64,000 bases of DNA from Kudoa neothunni (GCA_964304625.1 OZ199839.1:8370001-8434000), one strand, 5' to 3'; positions 13,057-26,078 are shown, counted from the first letter of the stretch. Program-made: numbers and translations. The notes: generated by a model from the sequence alone, not told the origin.

Positions 13057-15041
13057 CTCTCTAACGATTTTTAGGGTGTAATATACCTCAGATTTTTTTT
13101 CACTCATCATAAACCGTTATATCATGTGCTCTATTTTAAAAAAGGTTAGAAGACTTCTATCGAGTAGATTTATACTAATTTAATGTTAAAGTACGAAAAT
13201 TTAGGTTCCACATGCTCCGTTTTTATAATATCGACCGGTTCTGAAGACTCTATAGTAATGAAAAACATTCATCTGGTAATGAATTGGATGATTATGTTTT
13301 TGGATCTTCTAAAAATTCGGATGATTCTATTGAATCACTGAAAAGTAAGAATGACATTGAGTAGAATTTAAATAAGCCCTCAAAATCGAGAACTTCGATT
13401 GAGAATGTATGAATGGTCGCACAGGACCAACGGCTTACTGCCATCGAACGATTAAGTGTATGTCGGATATTTTTTTATTTTCTTTGACTAGAATATTTGT
13501 CATGAAATAATAAAAAATTCCAAATTATTTTGAAAAACATTATAATGAACATTGGTCGGATATTGACGAGGTCGAATTCAACGTCTACCTAGGGATTCTG
13601 ATCTTAATGACTATCCATAAAGATAGACAGGATCCCATTTTTGAACTGTTTAGTGCAGCTGAAGGAAGGTAAATGTATTTTCAGCTTTTTTCTCAACAAA
13701 GATTTAAACAGGTGTCAAGGCGTTGCATTTCGACGATGTTAGGTTAATACTCGAGAGGAGCTGACGACAAATTTTGTCCCATGCGAGATTTGTGGTCAAT
13801 ATGGATTTATGAACTGCCCAAGTGTTTTGTCCCCGTTTTTCCCCCAATCAGGACGTAACTGTTGATGAACAGTTGGTAGTGTTTAGAGGAAGATATCCTT
13901 TCAAACAGGATTTATCTCTAAAATCAGTCAAATATGGGTTAAAATTTTTCATCCTGGTAGATTCGGTTCAAACATACTTATTGAATATTTCGCCTTATCT
14001 TGGATAAAATGTATCAGAAACCTCACAAAACTGTAGTGTAGGTGAAAGTATTATACTTACTCTTTCGTCTCAATTTTGATTCTGGACGAAATGTTGTTGA
14101 CGACAACTTTTTTTCTTCTCTCCAATTGGCGTCTAAATTACCGTAAAAAAAGCTTACCTACTTAGGGACCATTCGCCATAATAAAAGAGAACTGCCTCCA
14201 TGAGTTTATGTGTTTTTCTAGCAAAAGACAGACCATTACGTATTTCCACGTTTGTTTGTTATTTTTAGAAAAATATATTGACATCTTATGTGAATAAAAA
14301 AGGGTGGTCAGTAATTATTTTATCAACTGGCGCAACGAACAGCAGCAGCACGGTGGTTGAAACATATCATGCGACATCAGAGGTGATTATGTGCTACAAC
14401 AAAACTAAAGGTTGTATTGACACCGTTGGCCACATGTTAGCTTCAGTTTCTGTTCGTAGGCTTAATATAAGGGGACTCATGGATGTCATCTACAATATGG
14501 CAGACCTCTAATTGATTAACGCCTTTTCTATATATAAAAACATATACAATGACAGGACTAAGCTTCGGCGTAATTTTTTGAGAGAATTTGCGGCGGACCT
14601 CTATAAACCATTATTAAAAAGAAGTAAGCACTCAAAAAGACCTAAAATATCTCGTAAAAATAATGCGCTATCGCATAACATAATACCGAATCCAAAACGG
14701 TACCAATTGTGTCATCGACAGAGTGTCAAAAAAAACAAATTCAGTTTGTTTGACTTGCAAACGTTTTTATTGTAGCGAATATTCGTCAAAAAATGCTGTG
14801 ATTGTTATACAAGTCACTGCAATTATAGACGTTAACCTTATTGAGTATATGGCAGTTAATGTATCACTTGATTTTATTTTTTCTTGCGCGAAAAGTCCGA
14901 GTTTAGCAATATCTCATCTATCGGATTAAAAAGGTTTATTTGGTATAATTCTTTTCTAAATTAATATAACTTAATAAAGAGTGGACTGTATTACGCCCCA
15001 AAAATCGTTGGTAGGTGTATGTGTTTGGGATCATTAGAGGG
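13057..15041 (+). mobile_element. piggyBac-family transposon, decayed
   Basis: TTAA flanks both ends (13053-13056 and 15042-15045). The ends show the piggyBac plan: a short terminal repeat (CTCTCTAA left, CCCTCTAATGATCC as right reverse complement) plus a subterminal inverted repeat CGATTTTTAGGGTGTAAT / CGATTTTTGGGGCGTAAT, close to the left end but separated by a longer spacer on the right. Transposase pieces on the plus strand carry the three catalytic Asp contexts: VDEQLVVFRGRYPFKQ (about 13870), VVDDNFF (about 14095) and TKGCIDTVGHM (about 14410). Frames change and stops interrupt several times, so it is not functional. Confidence 0.85.
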
Positions 15042-15045
15042 TTAA

Positions 15046-15779
15046 ATTCAATATACAGAAAATATGTTTTAAAATTAAGCATAATTTATAGTATTGTTGA
15101 TTTTTATTTAAAGCGTATCAGCACAACAACGATTTTTAAATTACTCTACCGAAAACGAATAAAATCAAAGTTTGTTTTTATTTATGTGTTTATTTGTTGA
15201 TTGAGTATTTATACAATCATAGCAACTTTAGATAATATATATATATATATATATAAATACATAATGACCGCATAATTTTGTATTATCTATTAATATGGGG
15301 TTATGGATGGGATTCCGTAATTTACATAGTAAATTGAGTCGGTTTAAAATTTAATCAGTAAAACAACTGTTTCTTTACTACTAAATTCTGTTTAAATAGT
15401 TTTCGAATTATTGTAATCTCATTTGGAGTCTGCCATTCCAATTTTTGCTTCCCTAGGAAACAAAAATTGATCCAAAAACTTCTGTTTTATTATTTAAAGA
15501 TTTTTAAATAATTTCCAAACAAATATCCTACATAGACATTCGTTATTTTTCATTCATTTTTTTACACTTTCCGTATTCATAAAAATACAAAGATCAATAA
15601 TTTACAAGGATGATTAAATTTTTTATTTCTAAATCCACCACTTAATACCCAAATCAAATTTTTAAGAAACAAATAAAGTTTTATATTATTTAATAGACAA
15701 ATAATTTACACAAATAGAGAAAATATCGAAAAAAGGTAATTTAGAGAGACCACTGCGCACGCAAATAAAATAACAAAAA
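15046..15779. other. Intergenic stretch upstream of PSMB5
   Basis: AT-rich, with a (TA)n run near 15233-15255. The last ~100 bases should contain the PSMB5 promoter; no clear core motif seen. Confidence 0.4.
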
Positions 15780-16785
15780 ATGGACCACCTTGTTTCTACG
15801 TTAGTTGGCAAGGATGTTCTCAACAGCAATAGTTTCATACTCCCAAATATTGAGAATGTAATTTTCTCCTTCTGTGAGTACACACAACTGTAAAAATTTT
15901 ATTTAGCCTCATGAATTCGTGGATAAAGTTTGTCCAAACAATGGAATCCACATTAGAATGAACAAAGGTACCACTACACTAGCATTCAAATATGCTGAAG
16001 GTGTGGTAGTGGCAGTAGATTCGAGAGCGACAGCTGGAGCTTATATTGGTATGAGTTGGACTACAAATTGTAATTGTAGGTGTAATCGTGTTTTGTTTTT
16101 AGCCTCTCAAACCGTACAGAAAGTTATTGAAATAAACTCTTTTCTTCTTGGTACGATGGCTGGAGGTGCTGCTGATTGTGCCTTTTGGGAGAGGGTTCTA
16201 TCTAGAAGATGCAGGTAATCTCGATTAGATTTATGACGTCAACAACCACCTCAATTTCTAAATTACTAAACAACCAAATTACACAAAACTAACTCAATTA
16301 TTTAGAATGTATGAACTGCAGGAAGGTGAACGAATAAGTGTGGCTGCTGCCAGCAAAATTCTAAGCAACCTGGTGGGTGCATATCGCGGAATGGGCCTAA
16401 GTATGGGTACTATGATCTGTGGTTGGGATCACAAAGGGCCTGGATTGTATTATGTGGATTCGAGTGGGGTTCGACTCACAAGCAAAGCATTTTGCGTCGG
16501 TTCTGGTTCCACTTACGCTTATGGTGTGCTGGATTCGGGATACGATTGGAATTTGTCTAAAGATGATGCTATTGAACTGGGTAGAAGATCGATCTTTCAG
16601 GCCACATTTAGAGATTCGATGTCTGGTGGTAGTGTGCTTGGTAACTTATTGGTTGATTTTTTAGTACATTTTAACTGTTGTTATCCTATTTAGTGTATCA
16701 TATCGATAAGGATGGTTGGCAACGTATCGGGAAGTTCGACACGGCAGAATTGTACTACCACTACAATCCTATTTCTCAAAACTAA
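15780..16785 (+). CDS. PSMB5: 20S proteasome subunit beta type 5 (chymotrypsin-like)
   Basis: Five exons: 15780-15857, 15907-16048, 16103-16214, 16306-16640, 16694-16785 (759 nt, 252 aa, in frame; human about 263). It is the catalytic beta5 subunit of the 20S core. A 47-residue propeptide ends in Gly, followed by the mature N-terminal TTTLAF: Thr48 is the nucleophile (mature Thr1). Mature Asp17 ([10 protein letters not shown]) and Lys33 ([10 protein letters not shown]) are present at the exact spacing. Other family blocks are [24 protein letters not shown] and GPGLYYVDS. The last exon begins VYHIDKDGW. The ATG in exon 1 was chosen because its GTAATT donor joins in phase 0 to the exon at 15907 across 49 nt. 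Confidence 0.95.
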
Positions 16786-17290
16786 ATTTTGATTATAATG
16801 CTTGCTCCGCCTACTTATTGTGTTGTTAGTTAGTGGAGTGAATTTATTTGTTTATTCGGAGAACTAAGACTGCCACGCATAAATTTAATAATTTTATTCA
16901 ACTAAAATAATGAAGTGCTTTATACTTGTTCCCTTAATTATCTATAAAAGATGAGATCCATCGATTCCTGTTTGTTCGCATTTGTTCGCATGGTGGTTGG
17001 GTTTTTATAAATACATAACGCGATATCCCAGCTTTTGCTAGGTAATAATTGATTGGGATTTTGGCTATTTTCAGTGTAGTTTAATTAAGTTTAAAAATAT
17101 GTCTATATGGGGTCGAAAACTGTATAACCATATCGGTCTTACATTTGATGTGTAAAAATTATATTTGTATTCTAAATTATGAGATGTCATAAAAATTGAA
17201 TTTGTTTTTTGTATTATGAATAATTCTAGTTTAGTCAAACTCTATTTAGATAACCCATTAGAAACTAAACAAAATCATTAAGTAAGTTAA
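16786..17290. other. 3' flank of PSMB5, no gene
   Basis: AT-rich; a TTAA at 17287-17290 marks the next transposon insertion. Confidence 0.5.
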
Positions 17291-19966
17291 CCCTCGAATA
17301 CCTGAGAAAAAAAATTACACGAATATCTGAACAGGACCATAGAGGTCCTGTGCTATTTTCTTCCAATATAGTTGGAATCATAACACATAACCTATAGATC
17401 TAAAGTCATCGACCTTTGCCTTTCTATTGTGTGGCATTTTGTCTTAAAAAATTAATATTAATATATTTGTGGGAACTATTCATTAATGCGTGCCCCACCA
17501 ATAACGATATACCATGGGTAAATTCAAATTAAAAATAATACAAATTCTTATAATATACATTGAATGATAATTAAACATTTTATTTTCTAAAACTAAAATA
17601 TTCTATATTCTCATTGATTACTATTCTATATACATTATAGAATTCTTGTATTGATCGAAATTCGCTGCCAGAAATGGGTTGTTAATTAAAAACACTTTTT
17701 TTGAAAGAAAACTTTATAAATATTTATAAATTCCACTTGGAAACCTTTTAATTAGACTTAAATCAAAATAACTTAAACTCTCTATTTTACCAAATTATCC
17801 CATCAAACGTCAATTTACTTGTATAAAAATCATCGTATTTACAAAATATTCAATATATAAGATTTTTTTATATATAGAAAAATAAAAATATAAACGTCTA
17901 ATAAAAGAATAAAATTTTTTTAATTATATAATGAATATGTTTTAGTTGCAATGGCATGTATCACATTCTACAATATTGGTTCGGTAGCTTCCACAAACAT
18001 ACTGTTGGCATTTTGTACAAGATATTATACTTTTTTTCTTTTTAACCACAGAACAAATAAGACACAAACCTTTTCCTGAAAAATATGTTTTTTTAGTCTG
18101 GATTGATTTGGCAGTATCGTCATCTCCAAGTAACTCTTCGGCAAGCATTTTCAAGAATTTTCTTCTTGATTGCTTTTTATTAGCTTGATGGAATCGAAGA
18201 TTTCTATTAATGCACTAAAAATAAACATTGTAAGCGGCTATATCAATTATATTGAAAATAATTGTTATCGGCCAAAGGCGAGTAGCTCGCTTGGTGGAAT
18301 AGCAACGGATAATACGGTCTAAACTCTAAAGTATCGACGCCACCTTTGGTTGAATTGTAATACATTACAATTTCAGGCTTTTTGGTCTACTTGCTTATCT
18401 CGACGCTTTGATGTTGAGAGCTTAAAAGAACTACTGATTTGTTTTTCTTCCGGTGGAACTTCACCGGAGTAAATTTGTCCTGAAAAAGAAATTTTATTTC
18501 ATATTCAGTACATTTCGGTGACCGGAATTCGGGACCAAGAAATTTTTTATTTTTTCTTACTGTTCCAACAATAGTAGTCTTATTTGAAATAAGGCACCTT
18601 GCAAACGATAAAGTGGTAAAAAATTATCTGTAGTTACATTTCGACCTTTGTTTAAGTATGGTTGCATTAGATCTTTCACTACATTTTCGCCTTGGTTATT
18701 TTCACCCATTCCATTTTCCTTGCAATGTATATTTTTGGATTGTAGTGATACGCATTTGTTGCATCATACAACGCCAAGATTTTGATTCCAAACCTACCAG
18801 GCTTTGATGGAATAAACATTTTGGAGGGACATCGTCGTTTAAATGTTACTAGCTGCTCATCATCAATCAACTGAGAGGATAGGTTGTAACTTTTCCTACA
18901 TGTCTTTATGAAGCCGTCAAAAATATATCTAATTGAAGCTAATTTGTCATCGCGATTTCTACTGTGTCTATTATCAAATCTAATAGACGTAGTAATTTCT
19001 TCGAAGCGATTTCTGGATATCTTTTTTATTGTGGATGATAGACTGTATTTTTCTCTCCGAAACCATCTAATATTCTCGTACTTCCTTTTCATCACTCCAA
19101 TAAGTATGACCGCACCCAAATAAATGTTGAGTTCGTCCAAATAAATTTACTTTATGGTGTATTTGTCTAATTTGATGAACATATTTATGCAATATACGAT
19201 CTTATCAAGTATAAATGAAGTCAAGAAATTATTACATGCTCCCATTGGAGTCCGCTCAAAAAGTCTTGCTTCTTTTGACAATTCTGGTTTTTTCTTGTAT
19301 ATATTTTCCGGTGTTACTCTCCATTCAATTTTTGTTAGAGTTCTGTACCACTTTTCTCTATCTTTTGACACAACACAGGAGATTTCTGAAGCATCTTCGA
19401 TACTTTCTTCGCTGTCATAAACATCACGATCATCTTCATTATTGATCGGTTCATTTATGGTTTCATCTAAATCTTCAGATTCTCTTTCTTCGAATAATAC
19501 GTCAACAAAATTTTTATCTTCAACTTTGAGGAAATAAATTTCTCTATCGGAACTCATTTTAGACGTTTTCTAGAACATTGGACGTGCATCATAAATTTCA
19601 TTTATACGTTTTAATGTTCTTAATTTAAATTATAATTTGTTATAAAATACTCATTTATATACAGAATCTGTTATAAAACCTTATTTCTAGAATTCAGTAA
19701 TTTTAATAATGTTTCAAAGGTTGATTAGCTCATTAGTTTCAGGTGAACCATTGTGGTCCTACTTAGATATTTACGTAACTTTTTTTGTTTTTTCATTTAT
19801 GCACAAAGTTACTAAGTCTAAAAATCTAATATTTTAACATTTTATTTAGTAAGATTACACAATAACATAATCATAATTAGAAATTAATAACTTTCAAAAC
19901 TGATAAGATATTAAGGGGTTTTTTGCTAGTGGACCACAATGGTTGTCCAATCCAGGTATTCGAGGG
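17291..19966 (-). mobile_element. piggyBac transposon with perfect 14-bp TIRs
   Basis: It is flanked by TTAA (17287-17290, 19967-19970). The terminal repeats are identical inverted copies of CCCTCGAATACCTG. A palindrome CAGGACCATAGAGGTCCTG (17332-17350) sits inside the left end; the right end has CCATTGTGGTCC and its inverse about 190 bp apart. The 2676-bp length fits an autonomous piggyBac. The transposase is on the minus strand (next entry). Exact TIR identity and an intact target-site duplication suggest a fairly recent insertion. Confidence 0.92.
17942..19557 (-). pseudogene. piggyBac transposase of the 17.3-20.0 kb element
   Basis: An acidic N-terminus starts at 19557. The reading frame continues across one in-frame TAA (19149-19147) into the catalytic domain, with DDEQLVTFKRR (first Asp), RNVTTDNFLPL (second Asp, about 18610) and YNSTKGGVDTL (third Asp, about 18340). 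It ends in a Cys-rich zinc-binding domain (C-x2-C, C-x2-C, C-x2-C-x-C within 17942-18154). Between about 18150 and 18680 the frame shifts and stops occur. All catalytic positions remain readable but the ORF is broken at several points. Confidence 0.85.
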
Positions 19967-19970
19967 TTAA

Positions 19971-20424
19971 ATATGTGATCATTATCAGCTCTAACAGATG
20001 TTTACCATTTTTGTCAAAGTTTATTTCACATTTTATTTATATTTCGTGTAGAAACTTATTCAAAACTTTGATTTTTACGCACAATATAAATACCTTATTA
20101 TGTCACATCGTTTATAAAACATGCTTTAATTGTTGATCTTATTTTAATTAAACTTTAACTTCAGTTCATCAATATCAAGCGAATTTTTAAATCTTGAATC
20201 CGTTCGATACCTGTATGATTTTCTTCTCCTCCATACGCACTTACGAAGGAATAATTAAAATTGATACATGAATTTCGATTAAAAAACGTTTTTTCTATAT
20301 CACATCGTGAAGCGGCAGGTAGCAAATAATCTTTTTGCCTATTTAAAGAGTTTTTTAATGGTTCGCATATAATAAAAATCTCTAAGAAATTTTGTTAGTA
20401 GCTTCATTAGGTGTTCTCGATATA
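19971..20424. other. No gene found between two transposons
   Basis: AT-rich; nothing recognised. Confidence 0.5.
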
Positions 20425-22286
20425 TAGTCGAGATTGGATATTGCGTTATTCCAAAATTTAGACAATATTCTTTTTAGAGAGACCTAGTTTTTTGGTTAAG
20501 TTATGATTTATCATTTTGTAAACATCGTTAACCTTAAAAAATAAAAAAAATGTTTATTTATATATAGAGTTTCGTTATTGCGTGGTATTAGTGGCCTATC
20601 TATTTTAAAATAATAGTGTTTTCTTCATTATGTCCGATATAAACGTAATAGTTAAGAGAAAAAAGAAATCAATGATTTTAATAATTAGATAAAAATGTTG
20701 AAAGTTGTCGAAAAAATGACAAATTCTAGGTTAAAATTGAGTGATGTGGTGAACTAAGTTGAATATTAATATATTGACATGTTAAAGGCAATTTAAAAAT
20801 TGATAGAATTATTTAACAAAGATAAATTCAAAAATACGGATATTGTAACTAAATGGAATGTATATTTTTTTGGAAAATTAAAGATATAGATGATGAGCTG
20901 TATGATTTGCTCGTTAAACAATGGTCGAATGATAATGTTCTGCTGAGATATGTTATTGTCAAAATTGGTTTATATAATGCAAATAAAAAAGAAATTCCCA
21001 ATTTAAAGTATAGTTAAGGGTGGTTATCAGATTCCACGTCAAAATTTGAGATAGTTTTCAAAATATTTCATGATGAGACTGCGAATACAGATATTCCATC
21101 TATTGACTCATGGACCGTTGAAAACATTAATTTGGTTAAGACATATAATCCCAAGGACGTTATAAACATTGATGAAACATCTTTTCATTTATGAGCAGTT
21201 ACAAAACGTTTGTTATATTTTAAAGGATAAAGTCGGAATATAAGGCGAAAAATTTCAAATGAAGAGTGAATGCTTTATGGTCACTTTTTTCAATAGTGGT
21301 AAACTCCCGCTAGTATTAATTGGTAAATTTCGAAATTCTGGGTGTTCTAACTGATTTAAACATCTATCGCGTGAATATTATTCAAAAAACACGCGGATTA
21401 TGTGTAATAGATTTATAAACATATGTAGAAAGTTTAACCAAAGAATTATAGATGAGAACAGAAAAGTTTTTATATTGTTGGATCAATATCCTCTTCATCC
21501 TAAAAATACATCTAAAACTTTACAATCTTAATTTATGCATCACCAAATGCATTAAATAGATACTGGAATACAATGACCAAGCAAATGGTTTTATGTGATG
21601 ATTCTATCCTCAAGAAATGCACGTTACTGAACTCAATCTTGTCATTAACTAAATTATGTCAAAGCATTACGTTTGAAATTATTAATAATTGTTTGGATAA
21701 TTAAAAATATTTGATTCTATTAAATAAAACTGCAATAATAAAGTTATAAGCAGTTTATAGACCAAGGAGATTTAAGAAAGATATTCCAAATCAGAAACAG
21801 TTCCCAAAATAAAATTTTATGTATACCGAATTAATTTAATTTAAATAAAGTCGAAGATTATGAATAGATTTTCGACGATGATAATGCGGAAACATGTGAG
21901 GGTCAAAATCAAGCGGACTTATTGTCCACAAATTGTCAATCTGATGTTATAGAACCAATCATTAAAGAAGTCAAATTTTATTTAAACAAATAAAAAATGT
22001 AGTTAAAATTTTAAATAAATTTTTGATTCAAGAAGATCTATTTGGGTTGTTTGATTTATATCCCATAAATGACAGAATTTAAAAAATATCATAGGAAGGG
22101 TACGACACACAAAAATCACAAAATTTATGACAAAATTTAATAAAGCTTGTTTGTAGGAATAGTTATCAAATGTATGCGAAAGAAAATCGTATTTTACAGT
22201 TTTATAGTGGGACTCGCAAGCATAAAATTGGATGTCGCGTGGGTTTTGGGATCAGCAAAAATCCTCGCAATGTGCGGTCTCGACTG
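20425..22286 (+). mobile_element. pogo/Tigger-type DNA transposon, decayed
   Basis: TA lies at both ends (20423-20424, 22287-22288). The TIRs are TAGTCGAGATTGGATATTGCG on the left and CAGTCGAGACCGCACATTGCG (reverse complement) on the right. On the plus strand, broken frames give VINIDETSFHL (first catalytic Asp, about 21160), a central KG strand region and VFILLDQYPLHP (second Asp, about 21470), the layout of Tigger/Jerky DDE transposases. Many stops interrupt it. The element is about 1.86 kb. Confidence 0.75.
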
Positions 22287-22389
22287 TACTCAATATCGGG
22301 ATAAACCAATCGAATTTAAATAACAGAATTCTTTTTTCATTGAATTTAAAAGTATACGATTAATCTAAACTTTATTAGGGTTCATCGCG

Positions 22390-23590
22390 GCCACAAAAAC
22401 GCTCATTGAGGGCGGGGGTTTCTGCTCCCCTGCACTAGACAAAAAACAACTTTTATGTCGAATGTAAACAATTTTAATCTTATAATGACTTTTAATCGTG
22501 TTTTTGAGATTGTTTCCAAGCAAAAGATGCCATCATACTGATCGTATTTTTGAGAGGCCCATTTTTAAATGTTCTAATAATTACATTGAACCCTCTTATC
22601 AGGGTATTCAACGTGGGATTACGAACTTGAGACATTATACATTGCTCGACGGAACATTTATGCTCTTTTGACCCCGTTATGAATATAATAACACTAGAAT
22701 GTGATTGATTAAAACGAGAACTAAAATGTTGATTGAAAATTTCATTTGAATTAGATTTAAGCTGGATACTTTCAAGTGTTCGTGTGTAAGAGTTCCAACA
22801 TTAAATTGGAGATTTTGGACTGTTAATTAATTTTGTTCGAAATACTTCAAAATAGGGCCATATTAATGTTTCCAACGTTAGAAAAGTTTTTTAAATTTGT
22901 CAACTTCGTCTTTAACATAATTTAGTTGAACTAATCCTAAAAATGTAAAAAATCTTATAAAAAGCATAAATTCAACATTGTCTTGGTATTATCATGAAAA
23001 AACAAGTTTCTGTATTTTTCTATATATCGCATTGTCCAAAATGAAACATGCAAAAGTATATATTTGATATTGATGCCTTTATAAAAGCATTAAAAGAACC
23101 TACCTCAAAGTTGAGCACTATATTTTAAGGGAATTCCATAAAATCTTGATTTTTGGTAATCTCAAACACCTTATCCTATGTTTTTTCATATTTGTTGGGC
23201 ATCAAAACATATCTTAGAGTAAAGACTCTTCCAAAAATTTTACCATGAATGGTGTAAAGTTGGTGGAACTCTCTTGATGTAACTTGAAGATTCCATCAGC
23301 CATCCTGCAAAGAGAATTATTCAGATGGGACAAATTATTCTTTATTCCGAATATAATTATTCTAATTTCGTCGGTAGATCCGGAATTATATATACAGAAA
23401 TTGTCGCCCCGTAATGTTGTTAAGAAACTACAAAGGTTTCATTAGAGATTTATCGAATTCTCTTCTTTTTCCGTATATTTTGGATATTCATATATAATTT
23501 TTTTACCACAAGCAGGTCGTTGATATTTTGATTCTTTGAAGCGATACTATATTATAAATCTTGCTGATGCAGTATGAAACCACTCTCGGC
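22390..23590 (-). mobile_element. MULE (Mutator-like) transposase relic, FLYWCH-associated type
   Basis: Minus-strand frames give ADGIFKLHQESSTNF near 23290 (the DGTF/K...LYTIH region with the first catalytic Asp of animal MULEs). These are followed by pieces matching the A-L-MPNK, KNQDFMEFP and CFFHFGQ-W-RKIQ stretches of this family, and a later DNVEF...FIRF segment. Upstream of the DDE domain is a weak FLYWCH-like piece. The relic is heavily interrupted and I found no terminal repeats, so the limits are approximate. Basis: recognition of family motifs in broken translation. Confidence 0.6.
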
Positions 23591-23599
23591 CAATTTTTC

Positions 23600-24405
23600 G
23601 TATTTTTGTCCTTGAAAAAAATATGAGAATTTTGTTGATTATCGGATATAATATGGTTATGAAGACTAATGTCTTAAATATTATGAATTTCAGAGGACTT
23701 GGTTCTCAATTTTCTACGCCCATTTCCAATATGGATACATACGTATCGAACAATATTGTATGTAAAAGTAATTATCAAAATAAAATAAAAATCATCTTTC
23801 TTTTTTTTCAAGAAAGTAAAGTTTTGTTTCCGTTATCGCTCATTTTTCAAAACGTTTCCATATATCTCGGGCACAAATTTCTCTGTATAATCACACCCCT
23901 TATAATCAATAAATATAGAGTTTTAGGCAATCAGTTAAAAAATGCATAATTATTTAATAAAATTTTGACTTAATTACGTTGAAAACTGCAAATATTGTAT
24001 TTCTATTAAAATACTATCTACTTACGATGAAATACTCATTTTAACATTCAAAACTTTTGCATAAAATTAAACTCTAATACTAGCAATACTCACGATCACG
24101 AGAGAATCAATGTTAAATTAAGCCACGTCTTATATATGTAGATATGTAGATATATATATATGGTATATATATAAATGGACCAATATTATTTACAAAGATC
24201 ATAAAAGATACATAAATTAATTGAGAAAAACAAAATAATAGGTCTTTCAAAACAATAAATTATTACATATTTTTTATTTATTTGCGAGCAGAAAAAACAA
24301 ATTTGATAAAAATGAAATAGATAACGTAACAAATGAACTAATAATTTTTTATTTTTATAGAAAATAAATTAAATTGTGATTCAATTATACCTTCCGGATG
24401 AATGC
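23600..24405. other. No supported gene
   Basis: A 108-codon plus-strand ORF at 23623-23949 has no recognisable motif and lies in A/T-rich DNA. A degenerate ATGTAGAT / TATATA repeat lies near 24135-24172. Confidence 0.4.
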
Positions 24406-24803
24406 TTAGATTTTATGATCCAACGTATCACCCCTTGCAACAATCAGTATAAAAGCAACAATAGAAATGATAACCACGGGATAAAATAATCCTGGATTCG
24501 TAATGGTAGTCTCGGAGTAGTTTAGATCAATATCGATATCATTTTTTTTTGTTTTTGTCTTTATCTTTTTTCTTGGAATCTTTATCCTTTTTTTTTAGGA
24601 GGCTTTGGTGCGGTATTTCGCCCTCCTAACATATTTGAAGTAGATGTTATAAGGGGAGGCTTTTTTGCCTTCAGAGATTCTGATGGGTGATCTATTTTTT
24701 GTCAAGTAGTTTTTTATAGTAGAGAGGATTATTGTCCCTTGGGCCAAACTTTTTATGATTTATTTGTACAAGAGAATCATCAAAGACGTCAGTGTCTATT
24801 TCA
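24406..24803 (-). other. Probable 3' continuation of the 24.8-26.1 kb gene in shifted frames
   Basis: Past the stop at 24804 the same strand keeps protein-like sequence but in changing frames: SSSSEIDTDVFDDSL, then DHPSESLKAKKPPL, then a KKKDKDSKKKDKDK tract, then a hydrophobic span (GLFYPVVIISIVAFILIVA) and a stop at 24406. Three of the frame changes coincide with runs of A (six to nine long). Possible causes are unrecognised introns, homopolymer errors in the assembly, or real decay. Confidence 0.45.
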
Positions 24804-26078
24804 CTAGATGAGGAAACCACCAAGGTGTCCCATAGTTTTTGGATCATCCATTTTACGATTTGTAGGGGTTTCCTTTGCTTCTTCGATTTCAGTTTCTCCA
24901 GAACTTTGGAAAACATGGGGATGGATCAATTTTTTAAAATGGTGTTGTGTTCTCTCCAAGAATCTTTTAATATTTTTCACTGGCTGAGATAGTATTCTAT
25001 TTTGTTTTACAGGATGTGACTTTGATATGATCGACGATTCCATCAATCCTTCAGATTGTTTTTCGTTTCCGCTTTCAAAACTACTATCTGAAGCATTTTT
25101 CGGCACTACACTTTGTAATTTGACTACTCTTTTATCTGAATTTTTCTTTGAATTCAATTTCGATAGAAGTGATTTCAAATAGGGCATTGCCGATGTTATG
25201 TAGGGATGTTTGGCAACGATCTCGTTCAGAATATTTCTATATTCTTCGACAAGAGGAGAAATATTTGGGTCCAGAGCGGGAATAGTTTTGAATTGGCTGC
25301 ATTTCTCTCTAACATTTGAAACAACGATGTTTATCTTTGTCCAATCGTCCTCCAATATCTTTCTCAAATTGGCCGAACTATTAATCCGTTGGTAGTTACT
25401 TAGAATTTGTTTTGCTGACCCATTGCAAACTTTTAAGGAGAAAACTACTGAATTTATATGCGATTTGATTCGCTTTTGGTAGAAATTGGCTTGTTGTGTT
25501 TGTTTGTCAATGAATGTGTAATCATTTATTCGTTCTTCCTTTAGTTGGTTGAAATTTTTAACTGTATCTTGAACAGCTTTAACTTTTTTTGTCATTTCCT
25601 CGATATGTGAGTAATATTTACCAAGTATCTTTTTCGCTAAGACACTCAGTTCTGAGCCGGAAACCTTGGATAAATATTGAAATATTTGGACAATTGCTTC
25701 GAATTCAGGTTCAGATTTTTTGTAATTTTCCCAGCGCTTGTCTAAGATGTCGATAACATTTTTGATTTGGACGAAATCACAGAAGTAGTTTTCCAGTTTG
25801 TTTAGGTTATATTTTTCCAAATGGTAATTATGAAATGGGGCGTTTGTATTTTTCTCGCATTTCTCACTGTGCATGAGTTTCAATTCAAAATCACTAATGA
25901 GGTTGTCATATTCTTCGGAAAATATCTTCAAATATGTGTGTTTGTTATCGGCCCATATTACTGCCTTATCTAAAAGTTTTTGAAAAAAATTGGAGTACTA
26001 AACAAAATTGTAGTAGGTTAGAGTGTGATTACCAACTGCCAGGGTAGCCAAGAGAAATAATGTTGTTATGCTAATCAT
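24804..26078 (-). CDS. Secreted or membrane-anchored helical protein, unassigned
   Basis: Exon 1 26078-26033, intron 25970-26032 (63 nt, GTAATC...TTTTAG), exon 2 from 25969 to a stop at 24804. Residues 1-15 (MISITTLFLLATLAV) are a signal peptide. The following ~250 residues are rich in Lys, Glu, Leu and Asn with heptad-like spacing and look like a helical bundle or coiled coil. The tail is low-complexity and Ser/Lys-rich. No family recognised. The reading frame as drawn probably does not reach the real C-terminus: downstream in other frames of the same strand are an acidic segment, a Lys/Asp tract and a transmembrane segment (see next entry). Confidence 0.6.

Noticed and set aside
15686-15883. 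65-codon minus-strand ORF opposite PSMB5 exon 1
   Set aside because: It is antisense to the first PSMB5 exon, whose in-phase splice to the conserved exon 2 is convincing.
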